64,000 nucleotides of DNA from Deltaproteobacteria bacterium (lineage in GTDB: Bacteria > Myxococcota_A > UBA9042 > PHBI01 > JACKFB01), in assembly GCA_020632695.1 (NCBI GenBank), contig JACKFB010000004.1:248001-312000 (forward strand), read 5' to 3'. The position numbers and the translations under genes are program-made. Each line of letters starts with the position of its first letter. Positions within the stretch are counted from its first letter, which is position 1. Below are positions 46,640-56,379 of the stretch, piece after piece. Below the pieces are notes generated by a model. The model saw only the letters and a program-made list of their open reading frames with translations, was not told where the DNA came from and did not search any database.

Positions 46640-48883
46640 TCAGAAGCGCAGGCCGGCCGCGACCTTGACGAGCTGGTCCGGGTTGACGGCCGGGCCGCGG
46701 TCGGCGCCGAGCGAGTCGCGTGCGTCGGTGAAGACACGGACGCGGTAGCGTCCCTGCAGGTACCAGCCCGGCTTGAAGGTGTAGCGGGCCTGCAGCCAGC
46801 CCTCCACGTAGGCCTCGCCGCGGAAGTCGAACTTCGTGTCCTCCTCGCGGTACTTCACGCGCATCTGCAGCGTGAGGGGATCGACGGGCTTGACGGTCAG
46901 CGCGCCGGCGACCGTGAGGGTGTGCTCCATGTGCGCGTGGTACCAGTTGTAGAGCGCCGGCGTGAACTCCTGGTAGTAGCCGCTCTCCGCGTCGGTGGTC
47001 TCGATGTCCTGGAAGCTGGACTTGTACTCGAGGCGCAGCTTGGTCCGCCGGCCCAGGTCGGCCGAGAGCGTCCACCACACCGACACGCGGATGCCCGGGC
47101 CCACGGTGCGGTTGTCGATGCCGAGGATCGACCGGATGTCGTCGTCGTACTCGGTGTCGCGGCCGCCCTTGCCGAGCACCTTGTCCTGGTACTGGACGCC
47201 CAGCGTCATCCCCAGCCTGCGGGTGAGCTCGAAGGCCAGCCGGCTGTTGAGCGACAGGTTCTCCACGCCGAGCGACATGCGGTGCCACACGTCGAGGGAG
47301 ACCCGCGCCTCCATCCAGTAGGTGGGGTAGAGCACCAGCCGCACCTCTCCGCCGGCCTCGTCCCGGTCGCGCTGGCCGAGCAGCTCATCGGGCTGGGCCG
47401 TGCCGCGCGCGTGGGGGTTGTCATAGCCCTCGCTGTAGTAGCGGCCGCGCACCTCGAGGTCGGCGATGCCCAGGCTGGTGGTCAGCCGCAGGAATGCCGC
47501 GTCGTCGCCGTCGAAGGTGCGCGCGTACTCGGCCGAGATGTCGGTGCGGCCGGTGCCCCAGCGGAAGTCCACGCCGTAGGCGCCGAAGTCCTTCTTCGCC
47601 GGATAGGCCGCCGACGGCGCGAACACCAGGTCGTCGGACTCCGGCCAGTGCACGAAGGAGGCGTAGCTCGTCATGCCGATCTGCAGGCGCGGGCGCGGCG
47701 ACCAGGCCAGGTGCCCGCCGATGATCGCCTCGTGGAAGGCGGCGCGCAGGGTCTCGCTGGACAGCCGCCCCTGCCGGGTGTCGGGATCCTGGGACGCGCA
47801 GAGCTCGGGGTCGACTCCGTTCTCGCAGAGCAGCGGGTTGGGCGCCCCCGACGGCGCGAAGTCGCTGTCGTCGGTCTCGCGCAGGATGGAGTCCACGTCG
47901 TTCTGCGAGATGTCGCGTGGGAAGTAGGAGAAGAAGATCGTGCCGTCCAGGTAGTTGGTCCCGCCCAGGTGCAGGCCACGGAACGTGAAGGCGGCGCCCA
48001 GGGTGCGCTCGTTCTGGCCGAAGCGGGTCGAGTCCGTGTACTCCGAGACCTGATCGTCGATGTAGATGCCGTCGGGTCGCGACCGCGTGCTGGAGTCGAA
48101 GACCAGGCTCTCGGCGAAGCCCGCCTGGAAGGTGCCGAGGATCGCCGCCCAGCCGCCCTCGTCCATGGCGACGTAGTACTTGGGGACCTGGAGGCGGAAG
48201 GCCGGGCCGTCCGCGCTCAGCCAGGTGCGCCCCGGCTCGTGGTGGTAGTCGAAGCTGCCGATGCGCTCCTGGCCCAGCGCGATGACGCCGACCTGCACCT
48301 TGTCGACGACGACGGTGCGCGCGCGCAGCGCCACGGCGGGCAGCGTCACGTCGGTCTCGGTCGTGGTGTCCACCGGGTCGACGATGACCGTGACGGTGTC
48401 GGTCGTCTTCGCCTCGCGATCCGCCACCCGGTCGATGAAGCGGACGTCGATGTCGCCCCGGATCGGCTTGACCTTCCTGGCCGCCTTCGCCTTGGGCGGG
48501 GCGACGGTGACGAAGGGCCGCACCTGGCGCAGCACGGGCTCGGGGATGCCGATCCCCATCAGGTCGTCGACGCTCGCCAGGGGCTGCGCCGACCGCGCCT
48601 CGAGGATGTCGTCGATCATCGGGAAGGTCAGGCCCGGGAGATCGTAGAGGGCGTTGCGGCTGGCGGTGTTGAGGTCCAGCGGGTCCTCGAGCAGCGCGCT
48701 GAGGCGATCGAAGATCGTGTCGTCGATGTCGCCATTCTCGAGCATGTCCCGCAGGTCCTCGACGGACTCGACCAGGATGGGGACGTCGTAGACCTCGGCG
48801 CGCGCTGGCGTCGAGGTGAGAGCGAGGATGGCCAGGAGCCGCGCAGCATATGCCGTCTTCTTCCAGGCCCGCCTCGGGATCAC
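46640..48883 (-). CDS. Outer-membrane barrel with N-terminal helix-hairpin-helix domain
   Basis: This 747-residue protein begins with GTG 48883, preceded on the minus strand by GGAGG. A signal peptide ends at TPARA. Residues about 68-130 hold two ComEA-like helix-hairpin-helix motifs (DLNTASRNALYDLPGL; DDLMGIGIPEPVLRQVRPF). The remaining 550 residues are amphipathic beta strands with aromatic girdles and a C-terminal Phe, as in outer-membrane barrels. The combination suggests DNA handling at the outer membrane. Two Cys in an extracellular-type loop (LLCENGVDPELCAS) may form a disulfide. It is divergent from the Lamin-tail lipoprotein gene. Confidence 0.75.
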   Translation of the reverse strand: MIPRRAWKKTAYAARLLAILALTSTPARAEVYDVPILVESVEDLRDMLENGDIDDTIFDRLSALLEDPLDLNTASRNALYDLPGLTFPMIDDILEARSAQPLASVDDLMGIGIPEPVLRQVRPFVTVAPPKAKAARKVKPIRGDIDVRFIDRVADREAKTTDTVTVIVDPVDTTTETDVTLPAVALRARTVVVDKVQVGVIALGQERIGSFDYHHEPGRTWLSADGPAFRLQVPKYYVAMDEGGWAAILGTFQAGFAESLVFDSSTRSRPDGIYIDDQVSEYTDSTRFGQNERTLGAAFTFRGLHLGGTNYLDGTIFFSYFPRDISQNDVDSILRETDDSDFAPSGAPNPLLCENGVDPELCASQDPDTRQGRLSSETLRAAFHEAIIGGHLAWSPRPRLQIGMTSYASFVHWPESDDLVFAPSAAYPAKKDFGAYGVDFRWGTGRTDISAEYARTFDGDDAAFLRLTTSLGIADLEVRGRYYSEGYDNPHARGTAQPDELLGQRDRDEAGGEVRLVLYPTYWMEARVSLDVWHRMSLGVENLSLNSRLAFELTRRLGMTLGVQYQDKVLGKGGRDTEYDDDIRSILGIDNRTVGPGIRVSVWWTLSADLGRRTKLRLEYKSSFQDIETTDAESGYYQEFTPALYNWYHAHMEHTLTVAGALTVKPVDPLTLQMRVKYREEDTKFDFRGEAYVEGWLQARYTFKPGWYLQGRYRVRVFTDARDSLGADRGPAVNPDQLVKVAAGLRF

Positions 48884-49054
48884 GTGACCTCCCCGCGTCG
48901 TTCGCCGCAAAGCCTCGCAGATGCTTTCGGCGCCCGCAACCGGGCCTCGGCGACATCTTGGTGAGCGGGCCACCGGGCGGACGCGACGCTGCTCCGAGGT
49001 GCCCGGGCCCGGCAACGCTTCGGTGACCGCCTCGCGGCGAGCGCGGCGTTTGGA

Positions 49055-49060
49055 TATAAC
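49055..49060 (+). promoter_or_regulatory. -10-like element before the Lamin-tail lipoprotein
   Basis: TATAAC (five of six consensus bases) stands 35 bases before the ATG, in otherwise GC-rich DNA. No good -35 box is visible at the usual distance. Confidence 0.35.
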
Positions 49061-49094
49061 GCGGGCACTCCCCACGGCCGACCTGGAGGATGGG

Positions 49095-51422
49095 ATGCCC
49101 CTCGCCGATCACCGCTCGTGGCGCGCGCTCGCCCCCGCCGTCGCGCTCCTGCTGGCGCTCTTCGCCGCAGCCGCGTTCACCGGCTGCTCGTCGGGCGATG
49201 GCGGCGGCGCGATCTGCACCGTGCCCGCGGGCGCGCTCGTCATCACCGAGATCCTGCCGAACCCCGTCGGCAAGGACACCGGCGCCGAGTGGTTCGAGGT
49301 CTACAACAGCTCGTCGGCGCCGGTGGATCTGCGCGGGGTCCGCATCGGCCTGCTGGACGGCGGCTCGCTCAAGCGGCACAGCATCGCCGCGGCCACGGCC
49401 GTCACCCTGGCCCCGGGCGAGTACGCGCTGGTGGCCTCGGGCCAGACCACGCCGGCCCCGCTCTACGAATACGGGGACTCCCTGGGCGAGTTCTCGAACA
49501 CCGACTCCACCGTCACCCTGACCTGCTCGGACGGGACCGAGCTGGATCGCGCCTGCTACGGCGGCGCCTGTGAGCCCTCGGTCGCGGCCCCGCTCGAGGG
49601 CAAGAGCTTCGCCCTCATCCTGGCCGGGCCGCCCAGCGCAGACGCCAACGACGATCCCCGGAACTGGGCGGCCGTGGACCCGACCCCCGCGGCCGACAAC
49701 CCCGACCAGGACCCCATCGTCATCGTCGAGCCCCCCGCGCCCTGCGAGGGCGCGACCGCGCCGACCACCAGCAGCGTGGTCATCACCGAGGTGATGGCCA
49801 ACCCGGTCGGCTCCGACAGCGATCGCGAGTGGCTGGAGATCCGCGTCGACGGGCCGGGCTGCGTGGATCTGGCCGGGGTGCGGCTCACCACCGACCTCGA
49901 CCAGCCCAAGGGCGGCGTGGTCCTGGCCGCCGACACCGGGCTCACCGCGTTTGCCGCGGGCGCTCACTACGTCATCGCGGGGCGCATCGCCGATCTGGGC
50001 AGCGCCCCGGTCGCCCAGCGCGTGGCCATCCCGTCCCTGGGGAACAACGACGGCTCCGTCGCGCTGTGGTCGGGCAGCGCGAAGATCGCCGAGGCGCACT
50101 ACGGCACCCCGGAGGAGGGCAAGGCCCAGCAGCTCGACGACTCGGGCGGCTTCTGCGTCGCGACGGCGCCGATGGACGACGGCGTCTCCTTCGGCACGCC
50201 GGGGGAGGCGAATCCCCCGTGCGGCGCCTGCTTCTGCAAGGGGCAAGACGGCAAGCTGCAGTCGGTGACCTCGGTGGGGCCGGGCGAGATGATGGTCACC
50301 GAGGTGCTGGCCGACGTGCCCGGCAAGGAGGACGAGAACGCGCTGCGCGAGTGGTTCGAGGCGGTGCTGCTGCCGGGCACCTCCGGGCCGCGCTCGTTGG
50401 CGTGCCTGGCCGTCGGCACCAAGGCAGACGCGTCGGGTGACGCGATCGTGAACCCGGAGCAGGCCTGCCTGATGGTGTCGCCGGGCGATCAAGTGGTGTT
50501 CGGGCGCACCAAGGACACGACCGAAAACGGCGGTCTCGCGGTCGACGTGATCTACGACGGCACCGGCCTCACCGGGTCCGGCGGGTTGGTGCTGCGGCGC
50601 AATGACGGCGCCGTCGTCGACGTGGTCACGACCTACGGCTCGTCGAGCGACGGTGTTGCCCGGCAGATCGGGCCGGCGCTGGTCGAGGCCGGCGACGCGA
50701 GCGCCAACGACGAGGGCGACGCCTGGTGCGATGCCCTGCCGGTCTACGACGCGGTCACCGGCGCCCGGGGGACCCCCGGCGCGCCCAATCTCGGCTGCAC
50801 GGGCTGCTTCTGCCAGGACACCGCGGGCGGCTGGGTCGAGGGGACGGCCCCGGAGGCCGGCGACCTGGTCATCACCGAGGTGTTCGCCGACGTGCCGGGC
50901 AGCGAGACGACCAACGGCGGGTTCGAGTGGTTCGAGGTGTGGTCGGCCGCGTCCGGCGAGCGGCAGCTCAACTGCCTCATGCCCCAGGTGACCGGGTCGG
51001 GCTCGCCGTCGAAGGGCAAGCGCATCAGCGAGGGTGTGACGACGTGCCAGCCCATCTCGCCCGGCGACTACGCGGTGTTCTGCCACGACGCCGCCAGCGC
51101 CACGGCGCAAAGCCTGGGGCCTTGCACGCCCTACGACGGGCCGGCCCTGGTCGGGACGGGGACCCTGGCGCTGCTTGACGACGCCGGAGACACCGTGGCC
51201 CAGGCCGTCTACGACACCGGCGCCGACGGCGTCTCCACCCAGCTCGCGGGTGCCATGGCCGCCACCTGCGACTACACGCCCGCCGACGCCGGGCTGCTCT
51301 GGTGCGACGCGCCGGCCGCCGAGGTCTACGCGAGCATCGACGACCCCTCGGAGCCAGGCGTCCAGCTCGAGTTCGTGGGGACCCCGGGCGAGGCGAACCC
51401 CTGCTGCCCGGCGACGCCATGA
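49095..51422 (+). CDS. Surface lipoprotein with about four Lamin-tail domains
   Basis: This 775-residue protein has a lipoprotein signal with lipobox FTGC (Cys near 31). Repeated Lamin-tail (LTD) domains follow, each opening with (V/L)(V/M)(I/V)TE(I/V)L(P/A) and GxEWFE: about 45-190, 225-375, 395-560 and 590-770. Linkers carry CFC pairs. LTDs are immunoglobulin-like and in bacteria occur on secreted hydrolases and nucleases. GGAGG at 49085-49089 supports the start. Its stop overlaps the nuclease gene by 4 bases (ATGA), so the two work together. Confidence 0.85.
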   Translation: MPLADHRSWRALAPAVALLLALFAAAAFTGCSSGDGGGAICTVPAGALVITEILPNPVGKDTGAEWFEVYNSSSAPVDLRGVRIGLLDGGSLKRHSIAAATAVTLAPGEYALVASGQTTPAPLYEYGDSLGEFSNTDSTVTLTCSDGTELDRACYGGACEPSVAAPLEGKSFALILAGPPSADANDDPRNWAAVDPTPAADNPDQDPIVIVEPPAPCEGATAPTTSSVVITEVMANPVGSDSDREWLEIRVDGPGCVDLAGVRLTTDLDQPKGGVVLAADTGLTAFAAGAHYVIAGRIADLGSAPVAQRVAIPSLGNNDGSVALWSGSAKIAEAHYGTPEEGKAQQLDDSGGFCVATAPMDDGVSFGTPGEANPPCGACFCKGQDGKLQSVTSVGPGEMMVTEVLADVPGKEDENALREWFEAVLLPGTSGPRSLACLAVGTKADASGDAIVNPEQACLMVSPGDQVVFGRTKDTTENGGLAVDVIYDGTGLTGSGGLVLRRNDGAVVDVVTTYGSSSDGVARQIGPALVEAGDASANDEGDAWCDALPVYDAVTGARGTPGAPNLGCTGCFCQDTAGGWVEGTAPEAGDLVITEVFADVPGSETTNGGFEWFEVWSAASGERQLNCLMPQVTGSGSPSKGKRISEGVTTCQPISPGDYAVFCHDAASATAQSLGPCTPYDGPALVGTGTLALLDDAGDTVAQAVYDTGADGVSTQLAGAMAATCDYTPADAGLLWCDAPAAEVYASIDDPSEPGVQLEFVGTPGEANPCCPATP

Positions 51423-51937
51423 GGCGCCTGGTCGCGTCCGCGGTCGCGCTGGCGATCGCGCTGGTCGCCGGCTCGGCTTGCGAAGAGGTCACCGGCGGCT
51501 GCGGCAACTCGAGCTGCGGCCCCTGCACCGGCACGGTGGTCGAGGTCATCGACGGCGACACCATCCGGCTCGAGACCGGCGAGACCATCCGCTATATCGG
51601 CGTCGACACGCCCGAGACCACGTCGGGCAAGGCCGAGTGCTTCGGCAGCGAGGCGGTCGACCGCAACATCGAGCTGGTCCTGGGCAAGGACGTGGTGCTC
51701 GAGTACGACGTGGAGTGCACGGACCGCTTCGGGCGCAACCTCGCCTACGTCTACGCCGACGGCGTGCTGGTCAGCGAGTCGCTCATCAGCGGCGGCTTCG
51801 GCTGTTCGCTGGGCATCGCGCCCGACGTGCTGTACCAGCCGGCGCTCGACGCTGCCGAAGCGCGGGCGAAGAACGCCGGCGCCGGTCAGTGGTCGGCGTG
51901 CGAGGCGTCCCAGCGCAAGGAGTCCTGCGCGAACTGA
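51419..51937 (+). CDS. Secreted thermonuclease-like lipoprotein (SNase fold)
   Basis: This 172-residue protein has a signal peptide with lipobox AGSAC (Cys 21) and a staphylococcal-nuclease domain. The active-site residues are in place: Asp in VIDGDTIRL, Arg/Asp/Glu in IRYIGVDTPET, and Arg in DRFGRNLAYVY. It should hydrolyse DNA and RNA with calcium outside the inner membrane. Several Cys probably form disulfides. It is coupled to the Lamin-tail lipoprotein gene upstream. Confidence 0.9.
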   Translation: MRRLVASAVALAIALVAGSACEEVTGGCGNSSCGPCTGTVVEVIDGDTIRLETGETIRYIGVDTPETTSGKAECFGSEAVDRNIELVLGKDVVLEYDVECTDRFGRNLAYVYADGVLVSESLISGGFGCSLGIAPDVLYQPALDAAEARAKNAGAGQWSACEASQRKESCAN

Positions 51938-51943
51938 CCCTGC

Positions 51944-52801
51944 TCAGGGCGCCGGAGCGCCGGCCTGCGGCAGCCCCTCGACCACGCGGATGCGCCGCTG
52001 GGTCCAGTCGCAGCCGCCGCGGCGATCGCGCAGCACCAGCCACAGGCCGATCTCGAAGGGCGGCACGCGGTCGTCCAGCTCGTCGCGGGTCGGCGCGACC
52101 CAGGTGTTGTCGGGGAACTCGCCGCTGGAGCGGTCCTTCTGGAAGGACCCGGTCTCGGCGAACCAGGAGTAGAGCGCCTCCTCCTGCACCTCGACGCCCT
52201 GGTCGTCGTAGCGCTGCAGCCGCGCCTCGTCGGCGTGCGGGAGCAGGGTGACCTCCTGGCCCAGGCGCACGACGATGCCCTGGTCGGCGGGCCAGTCGAC
52301 GCCGTCCACGTCCAGGCCGGTGAGCGCCGGGTTGGAGTTCTGGTCGGACTTGCGCGAGATGCGGAGCTGCTTGATGGCCTCGGCGCGGATGTCGCTGCCG
52401 TCGGTCACCGTCACCTTCACCTGCACGTCGACGCCGTCCTCGATGTCGATGGTGTAGCCGGCGGCCTCGGCGGCGGCCAGGATGGGATCGAGGTCGGGGA
52501 TCGGCACGGTGGGCTCGACGGCGGAGCCCAGGTCGATGCGGGCGTCCTCGTCGCGGCACTCGAAGCCCATGGTGGGGTCGCCGCCCAGCAGGCAGAGCTC
52601 CCAGTGGTACACGACGTCGCCGGTCTCGCCGGCCACCAGCGCGCGCAGGGTCGACTCGCCCGGGTCCGAGAGCTCGGGCGGATCGGCGCACACCGCCAGC
52701 ACGCGCAGCTTCTCGACGTCGCTGACGTCGGGCAGGTCGCCGCTGCAGCCGAGACCGGCCGTCAACATCCCGACGAGGGCAGCCATGGAGAGTCCGCGCA
52801 T
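51944..52801 (-). CDS. Lipoprotein of unknown function
   Basis: This 285-residue protein has a lipoprotein signal (lipobox GLGC, Cys near 19) and a mature part that is beta-rich and acidic, with an Ig-like stretch YSWFAETGSFQKDR. No family was recognised. It is convergent with the nuclease gene, 6 bases apart. The 134-base gap to tonB (52802-52935) shows no clear feature. Confidence 0.7.
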   Translation of the reverse strand: MRGLSMAALVGMLTAGLGCSGDLPDVSDVEKLRVLAVCADPPELSDPGESTLRALVAGETGDVVYHWELCLLGGDPTMGFECRDEDARIDLGSAVEPTVPIPDLDPILAAAEAAGYTIDIEDGVDVQVKVTVTDGSDIRAEAIKQLRISRKSDQNSNPALTGLDVDGVDWPADQGIVVRLGQEVTLLPHADEARLQRYDDQGVEVQEEALYSWFAETGSFQKDRSSGEFPDNTWVAPTRDELDDRVPPFEIGLWLVLRDRRGGCDWTQRRIRVVEGLPQAGAPAP

Positions 52802-52935
52802 CGGCGCGACTCTAGCCGCAGCCACGGCGCCGGGCAATCGCCGAGCGACCGCGGCGGACGAGGGGGCGCGGCGACCGCTCACGGCGTCGGCGTGAACCCG
52901 GGCGGACCCGGCCCCAGCCACCCCCACCGACGCTC

Positions 52936-53760
52936 TCACTCGGGCTCGAAGGCGACGGTCCAGGGCACCCACATCGGCGTCGCCCGGCCGCCCACGGTGC
53001 CCGCCTCGAAGCGCAGCCGCATGGCCACGCGGCGAGCCTCGCGATCGAAGACGCCGCCCGCGCCCTTGATGAGCTTGGTGTCGGTCACCGTGCCCTCCAC
53101 CCCGACCAGGATGCTCAGCCGCACCTCGACCACCCGCCCCAGGCGAGGCGCGTCCTCGGGGTACTTGCCGTCCACCCGCTTGACCACCTTCGGCGGCACC
53201 CGCCGCGGCGGCCCCTCGCCTTCGCCCGTCCCGCCGCTGCCCGGTCTCGCAGGCTTCGCGCTGCCGCTCTGCGGGCCCTGGTCGCGCGTGTTCTCCGGCG
53301 TCGCCTTCACCCCGGGGTCGCCGAAGCTGTCGCTGCTGCCCTGCTGCACCGCCACGCCGCCGCCCAGGTTCACGTGCTCGAGGGCGAGAGGCTTCGGCTC
53401 GGGCGGCTTCTCGGGCGCCTTCGGCTTCGGCTCCTCCTTCTTCGGGACCGGGCGCGGCGCGCGCTCGGGCTTGGGCTTGGGTGCCGGCTCCGGCTTCGGC
53501 TCGGGCTCGGGTTCGGGCTGTGGTTCCGGCTCGGGTTCCGGCTCCGGCTCGGGCTCGGGCGGCGGCTCCGGCTCCGGCTCGGGCTCGGGCAGCTTCACCT
53601 CCTCACGTATCGCCTGCAGCCTGGCGTAGCGGTCCTCCGGCTCGGCCACCGCCACGGGCTTCGGCGGCGCCGGCGTGGCCAGCACCCCGGCCAGCAGCGC
53701 CGCGTGGAGCAGGAGCCCCAGCAGCAGCGCCCAGCCGAACCGGCGCCGCTCCGGCGACAC
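52936..53760 (-). CDS. TonB-like energy transducer
   Basis: This 274-residue protein has one N-terminal membrane helix (about 9-27), a Glu-Pro then Lys-Pro-rich periplasm-spanning region (about 55-125), and a C-terminal TonB domain with VEVRLSILVGVEGTVTDTKLIKG. It couples ExbB/ExbD proton-motive force to outer-membrane receptors. The Glu-Pro linker varies at third codon positions (CCC/CCG), unlike the hexamer tract in dnaX, so it is a genuine protein repeat. GTG follows the exbD stop directly. Confidence 0.85.
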   Translation of the reverse strand: MSPERRRFGWALLLGLLLHAALLAGVLATPAPPKPVAVAEPEDRYARLQAIREEVKLPEPEPEPEPPPEPEPEPEPEPEPQPEPEPEPKPEPAPKPKPERAPRPVPKKEEPKPKAPEKPPEPKPLALEHVNLGGGVAVQQGSSDSFGDPGVKATPENTRDQGPQSGSAKPARPGSGGTGEGEGPPRRVPPKVVKRVDGKYPEDAPRLGRVVEVRLSILVGVEGTVTDTKLIKGAGGVFDREARRVAMRLRFEAGTVGGRATPMWVPWTVAFEPE

Positions 53761-54204
53761 CTACTCGATCTCCTGCGGCTTCGTGTTGATCGCGAAGTCG
53801 TCGATGCCCCACAGCCGGATGACGTCGACCAGGCCGATGACCTTGCCGTGGGTGAGCCGCTCGTCCGCCGCGATGACCGCCTGCATCTTCGTCTTCCCGC
53901 TCGCCTTCATCTCGTCGATGTAGGCGCGAACGTCCTCCATCGACGCCGGCTTCCCGTTGAGGAAGAGATCCCCGTCCTTGTTGAGCACCAGCGAGAGCAG
54001 CGAGGGCTCGGTCTCCTCGGCGCTGGCCGCCTTCGGCAGCTCGATGGGGATGTTGGGCGGGATGCGGTTCTTCAGCTCGTGCTGAACGAACTCGGTCGAG
54101 ACCATGAAGATGATGAGCAGCACCAGCATGATGTCGACCAGCGGCACCACGTTGATCTGGGTGATGCCCTCGTCGTCCTCGTCGCCTGAGGTGGCGCCGG
54201 CCAC
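53761..54204 (-). CDS. exbD: ExbD/TolR-family biopolymer transport protein
   Basis: This 147-residue protein has a short cytoplasmic start, one membrane helix (INVVPLVDIMLVLLIIFMV) with the essential Asp of the family, and a periplasmic domain with VIAADERLTHGKVIGLVDVI. It forms the proton channel with ExbB. It sits between exbB (1 base before) and tonB (0 bases after). Confidence 0.93.
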   Translation of the reverse strand: MAGATSGDEDDEGITQINVVPLVDIMLVLLIIFMVSTEFVQHELKNRIPPNIPIELPKAASAEETEPSLLSLVLNKDGDLFLNGKPASMEDVRAYIDEMKASGKTKMQAVIAADERLTHGKVIGLVDVIRLWGIDDFAINTKPQEIE

Positions 54205-54205
54205 C

Positions 54206-54853
54206 TCAGCTCTCCCTGCGGCCGGGCGTGGTCTTCAGGTGGGCCAGCACCAAGCGCGCCACCGACTCGGCGTCCGACGCCACCACCCGGATCTGGCGCT
54301 TGAACATGTTGTAGGCGACGACCGCCGGGATGGCCACGGCCAGCCCGACCGCGGTGGCGACCAGGGCCTCGGCGATGCTGCCCATGACCGCCTCGGTGCG
54401 CGAGGTGCCCTCGAGGGCGCCGGCGAGCTGCCCGAAGGCGTTGAGCACGCCGATGACCGTGCCCAGGAGCCCGACGAAGGGGGCGTTGCCGGCGACGGTG
54501 CCCAGGATCGACAGGTAGCGGTCGTAGCGCACCCGCTCGCGGCCGATCACCGCGTAGACGATCTCCTCGACGGCCTCGACGCCGTCGTGCCAGCCGTCGA
54601 GGGCCGCCCGCAAGACGGCGCCGGCCATCCCAGGGGTGTCGGCGACCACCGCGCGCGCCGCCGGGTCACCGCCCCTGCGCAGCGCCTCGAGGAGCCGCGC
54701 GGTCAGGGCGTCCACGTCGACGCGGTTGCGGCGCAGGAACCACCCGCGCTCGACCATCACCCCCACCGAGAGGACGCTCAGCCCCACCAACAGCCAGAGC
54801 ACCCACTCCGCGCCCAGGCGTTCCAGGAAATGCGCGAGGGACTCGGTCAACAT
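54206..54853 (-). CDS. exbB: ExbB/TolQ/MotA-family proton channel protein
   Basis: This 215-residue protein has three membrane helices, and the conserved GTVxGxxxAF-type sequence appears as GTVIGVLNAFGQLA with the GLAVAIPAVVAYN helix after it. It is the first gene of the exbB-exbD-tonB operon. The 143 bases upstream (54854-54996) show no clear feature. Confidence 0.93.
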   Translation of the reverse strand: MLTESLAHFLERLGAEWVLWLLVGLSVLSVGVMVERGWFLRRNRVDVDALTARLLEALRRGGDPAARAVVADTPGMAGAVLRAALDGWHDGVEAVEEIVYAVIGRERVRYDRYLSILGTVAGNAPFVGLLGTVIGVLNAFGQLAGALEGTSRTEAVMGSIAEALVATAVGLAVAIPAVVAYNMFKRQIRVVASDAESVARLVLAHLKTTPGRRES

Positions 54854-54996
54854 GGCGTGCTCCTCGGGGCCGGCCGTCGAAGCGCCTTGTATAGCGAGTC
54901 ACCGCGGTGCAGGCCAGCAGCGAGTGCGCGCCGGGGCCGGGTTCGCGGCCGGTGGCGACGTCCGCCCGGGGTGCGCCGGCGGGAGCCGCCGGGCGC

Positions 54997-56379
54997 TCAG
55001 CGCCGCGCCGCCCTGCGGTGCTCGAGGGCCATGCGCCGACGGATTCGCAGCACCTTGTTGAAGCGCGATGAGCCCTCGGGCGCGTACGTGTTGGCGTATC
55101 CGTAGGCCTCCTGGGCGGCCTCCAGCTCGCCCCGCCGCATCGAGTCGCCGCCGATGAAGCGGTAGTAGTCGTAGCGCACGTCGGTCTGCTCCACCGTCAC
55201 GAACAGGCACCCCGCCGCCAACGCCGCGGCCAGGGCGGCAGCCAGGGCGGCGCGGGCCCCTCGCCGCCACAGCCGGAGCGCGCCCACCCCGAGCACCGTG
55301 ACGGCGCAGGCGGCCAGCGCCCAGCGCGTCCCGGGCAGGTCCAGCGCCGGCGCCAGCAGGAGCGCCATCGTCGCGGCCACGCCAGCGAGCACCACGAGCG
55401 CCACCGCGACGGCGACCGGCTGGCGATCCGGCGCCGCGTCCGCGTCGTCGGGCTCGAGGCGGCGGGTCAGCACGCGCCACGGCCAGGTCAGCGCCCAGCC
55501 CACCACGCGCACGGCCGCCTCGGGCAGGAAGAAGACCAGGGTCAGCACGAACATGTAGTAGCTGAACCAGCCGATGCGCAGGCCGAAGTATTCGGCGCCG
55601 GCGTGGAAGGAGAGGGCGGCGACCAGCCCGACCCAGCGGATCACCCGCACCGGCGTGCTCGCCCGCTCGCCGTACAGCACGTAGGACAGGTAGGCGAGGG
55701 CGATGACGATCTGCACCAGCACGACGCTGTGGCCCATCAGCGTCCAGAAGGTGGCGTCGCTGAAGCCGAGGTTGGCGGCGAACTGGCGGAACCACTCGAG
55801 CTTGCCTTCGGACGAGTTGATGCGGATGAGCACCTCGCCGCTGCGCCACTCGGGCTCGGTCTTCGAGACCGCGGTGAAGGCGTAGAGCACGGTGCCCAGG
55901 GCGGCCAGCAGCTTGAAGGACCAGGCCTGGAGCGTGCGCGGCTCGCCGGGCGAGGGGGCGAAGGCGTCGCGGGCGCGGAGGTGCGGGCCCAGGGCGATGC
56001 ACAGGAAGACCCAGGTCAGGAAGTAGTGGTGCTGGTAGCTGTCGAGCTGGCTCATCATCCAGCTCGCCGAGTAGACGGCGGTGAGCAGCAGGAGGCCGGG
56101 GCGGCGCAGGATGCCGGTGGCTCCGAGCGCCGCGAGGAAGCCGGAGAGCAGGATGGTGCCGACGTAGGCCTGGGGCGTGGGGACCGGGAAGAGGCGGTCG
56201 ATCCAGGCGAAGTGGGCGACGTTGAAGCCGCCGGCGCCGTAGCGGCCGCCGCGGGGGATCATCAGCAGCCAGGTGTCGATGGCGGCCAGCGCCAGGACGG
56301 CGCGGGTGAGCAGCCAGTAGCGGGCCGAGGAGACCGGGCCGTACCAGGCGCGGTCCCAGGCGGTGGGGCCGGCGCTCAC
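54997..56379 (-). CDS. HTTM-domain (gamma-carboxylase-like) membrane protein
   Basis: This 460-residue protein has at least eight hydrophobic helices and the HTTM/vitamin K gamma-carboxylase-like plan: LDSYQHHYFLTWVF in an early helix, an aromatic FGLRIGWFSYYMF stretch, and a soluble C-terminal tail. Function of bacterial members is unknown. Its GTG start overlaps the stop of the upstream gene by 4 bases (GTGA at 56379-56376), a common pairing with a small DCC-like or anchored partner. Confidence 0.75.
   Translation of the reverse strand: MSAGPTAWDRAWYGPVSSARYWLLTRAVLALAAIDTWLLMIPRGGRYGAGGFNVAHFAWIDRLFPVPTPQAYVGTILLSGFLAALGATGILRRPGLLLLTAVYSASWMMSQLDSYQHHYFLTWVFLCIALGPHLRARDAFAPSPGEPRTLQAWSFKLLAALGTVLYAFTAVSKTEPEWRSGEVLIRINSSEGKLEWFRQFAANLGFSDATFWTLMGHSVVLVQIVIALAYLSYVLYGERASTPVRVIRWVGLVAALSFHAGAEYFGLRIGWFSYYMFVLTLVFFLPEAAVRVVGWALTWPWRVLTRRLEPDDADAAPDRQPVAVAVALVVLAGVAATMALLLAPALDLPGTRWALAACAVTVLGVGALRLWRRGARAALAAALAAALAAGCLFVTVEQTDVRYDYYRFIGGDSMRRGELEAAQEAYGYANTYAPEGSSRFNKVLRIRRRMALEHRRAARR

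Noticed and set aside
53500..53610. TonB Glu-Pro linker as another copy of the GAGNCC repeat
   Set aside because: Codons vary at the third base (CCC/CCG) and the amino acids stay constant, which shows protein-level selection. It is an ordinary TonB spacer.
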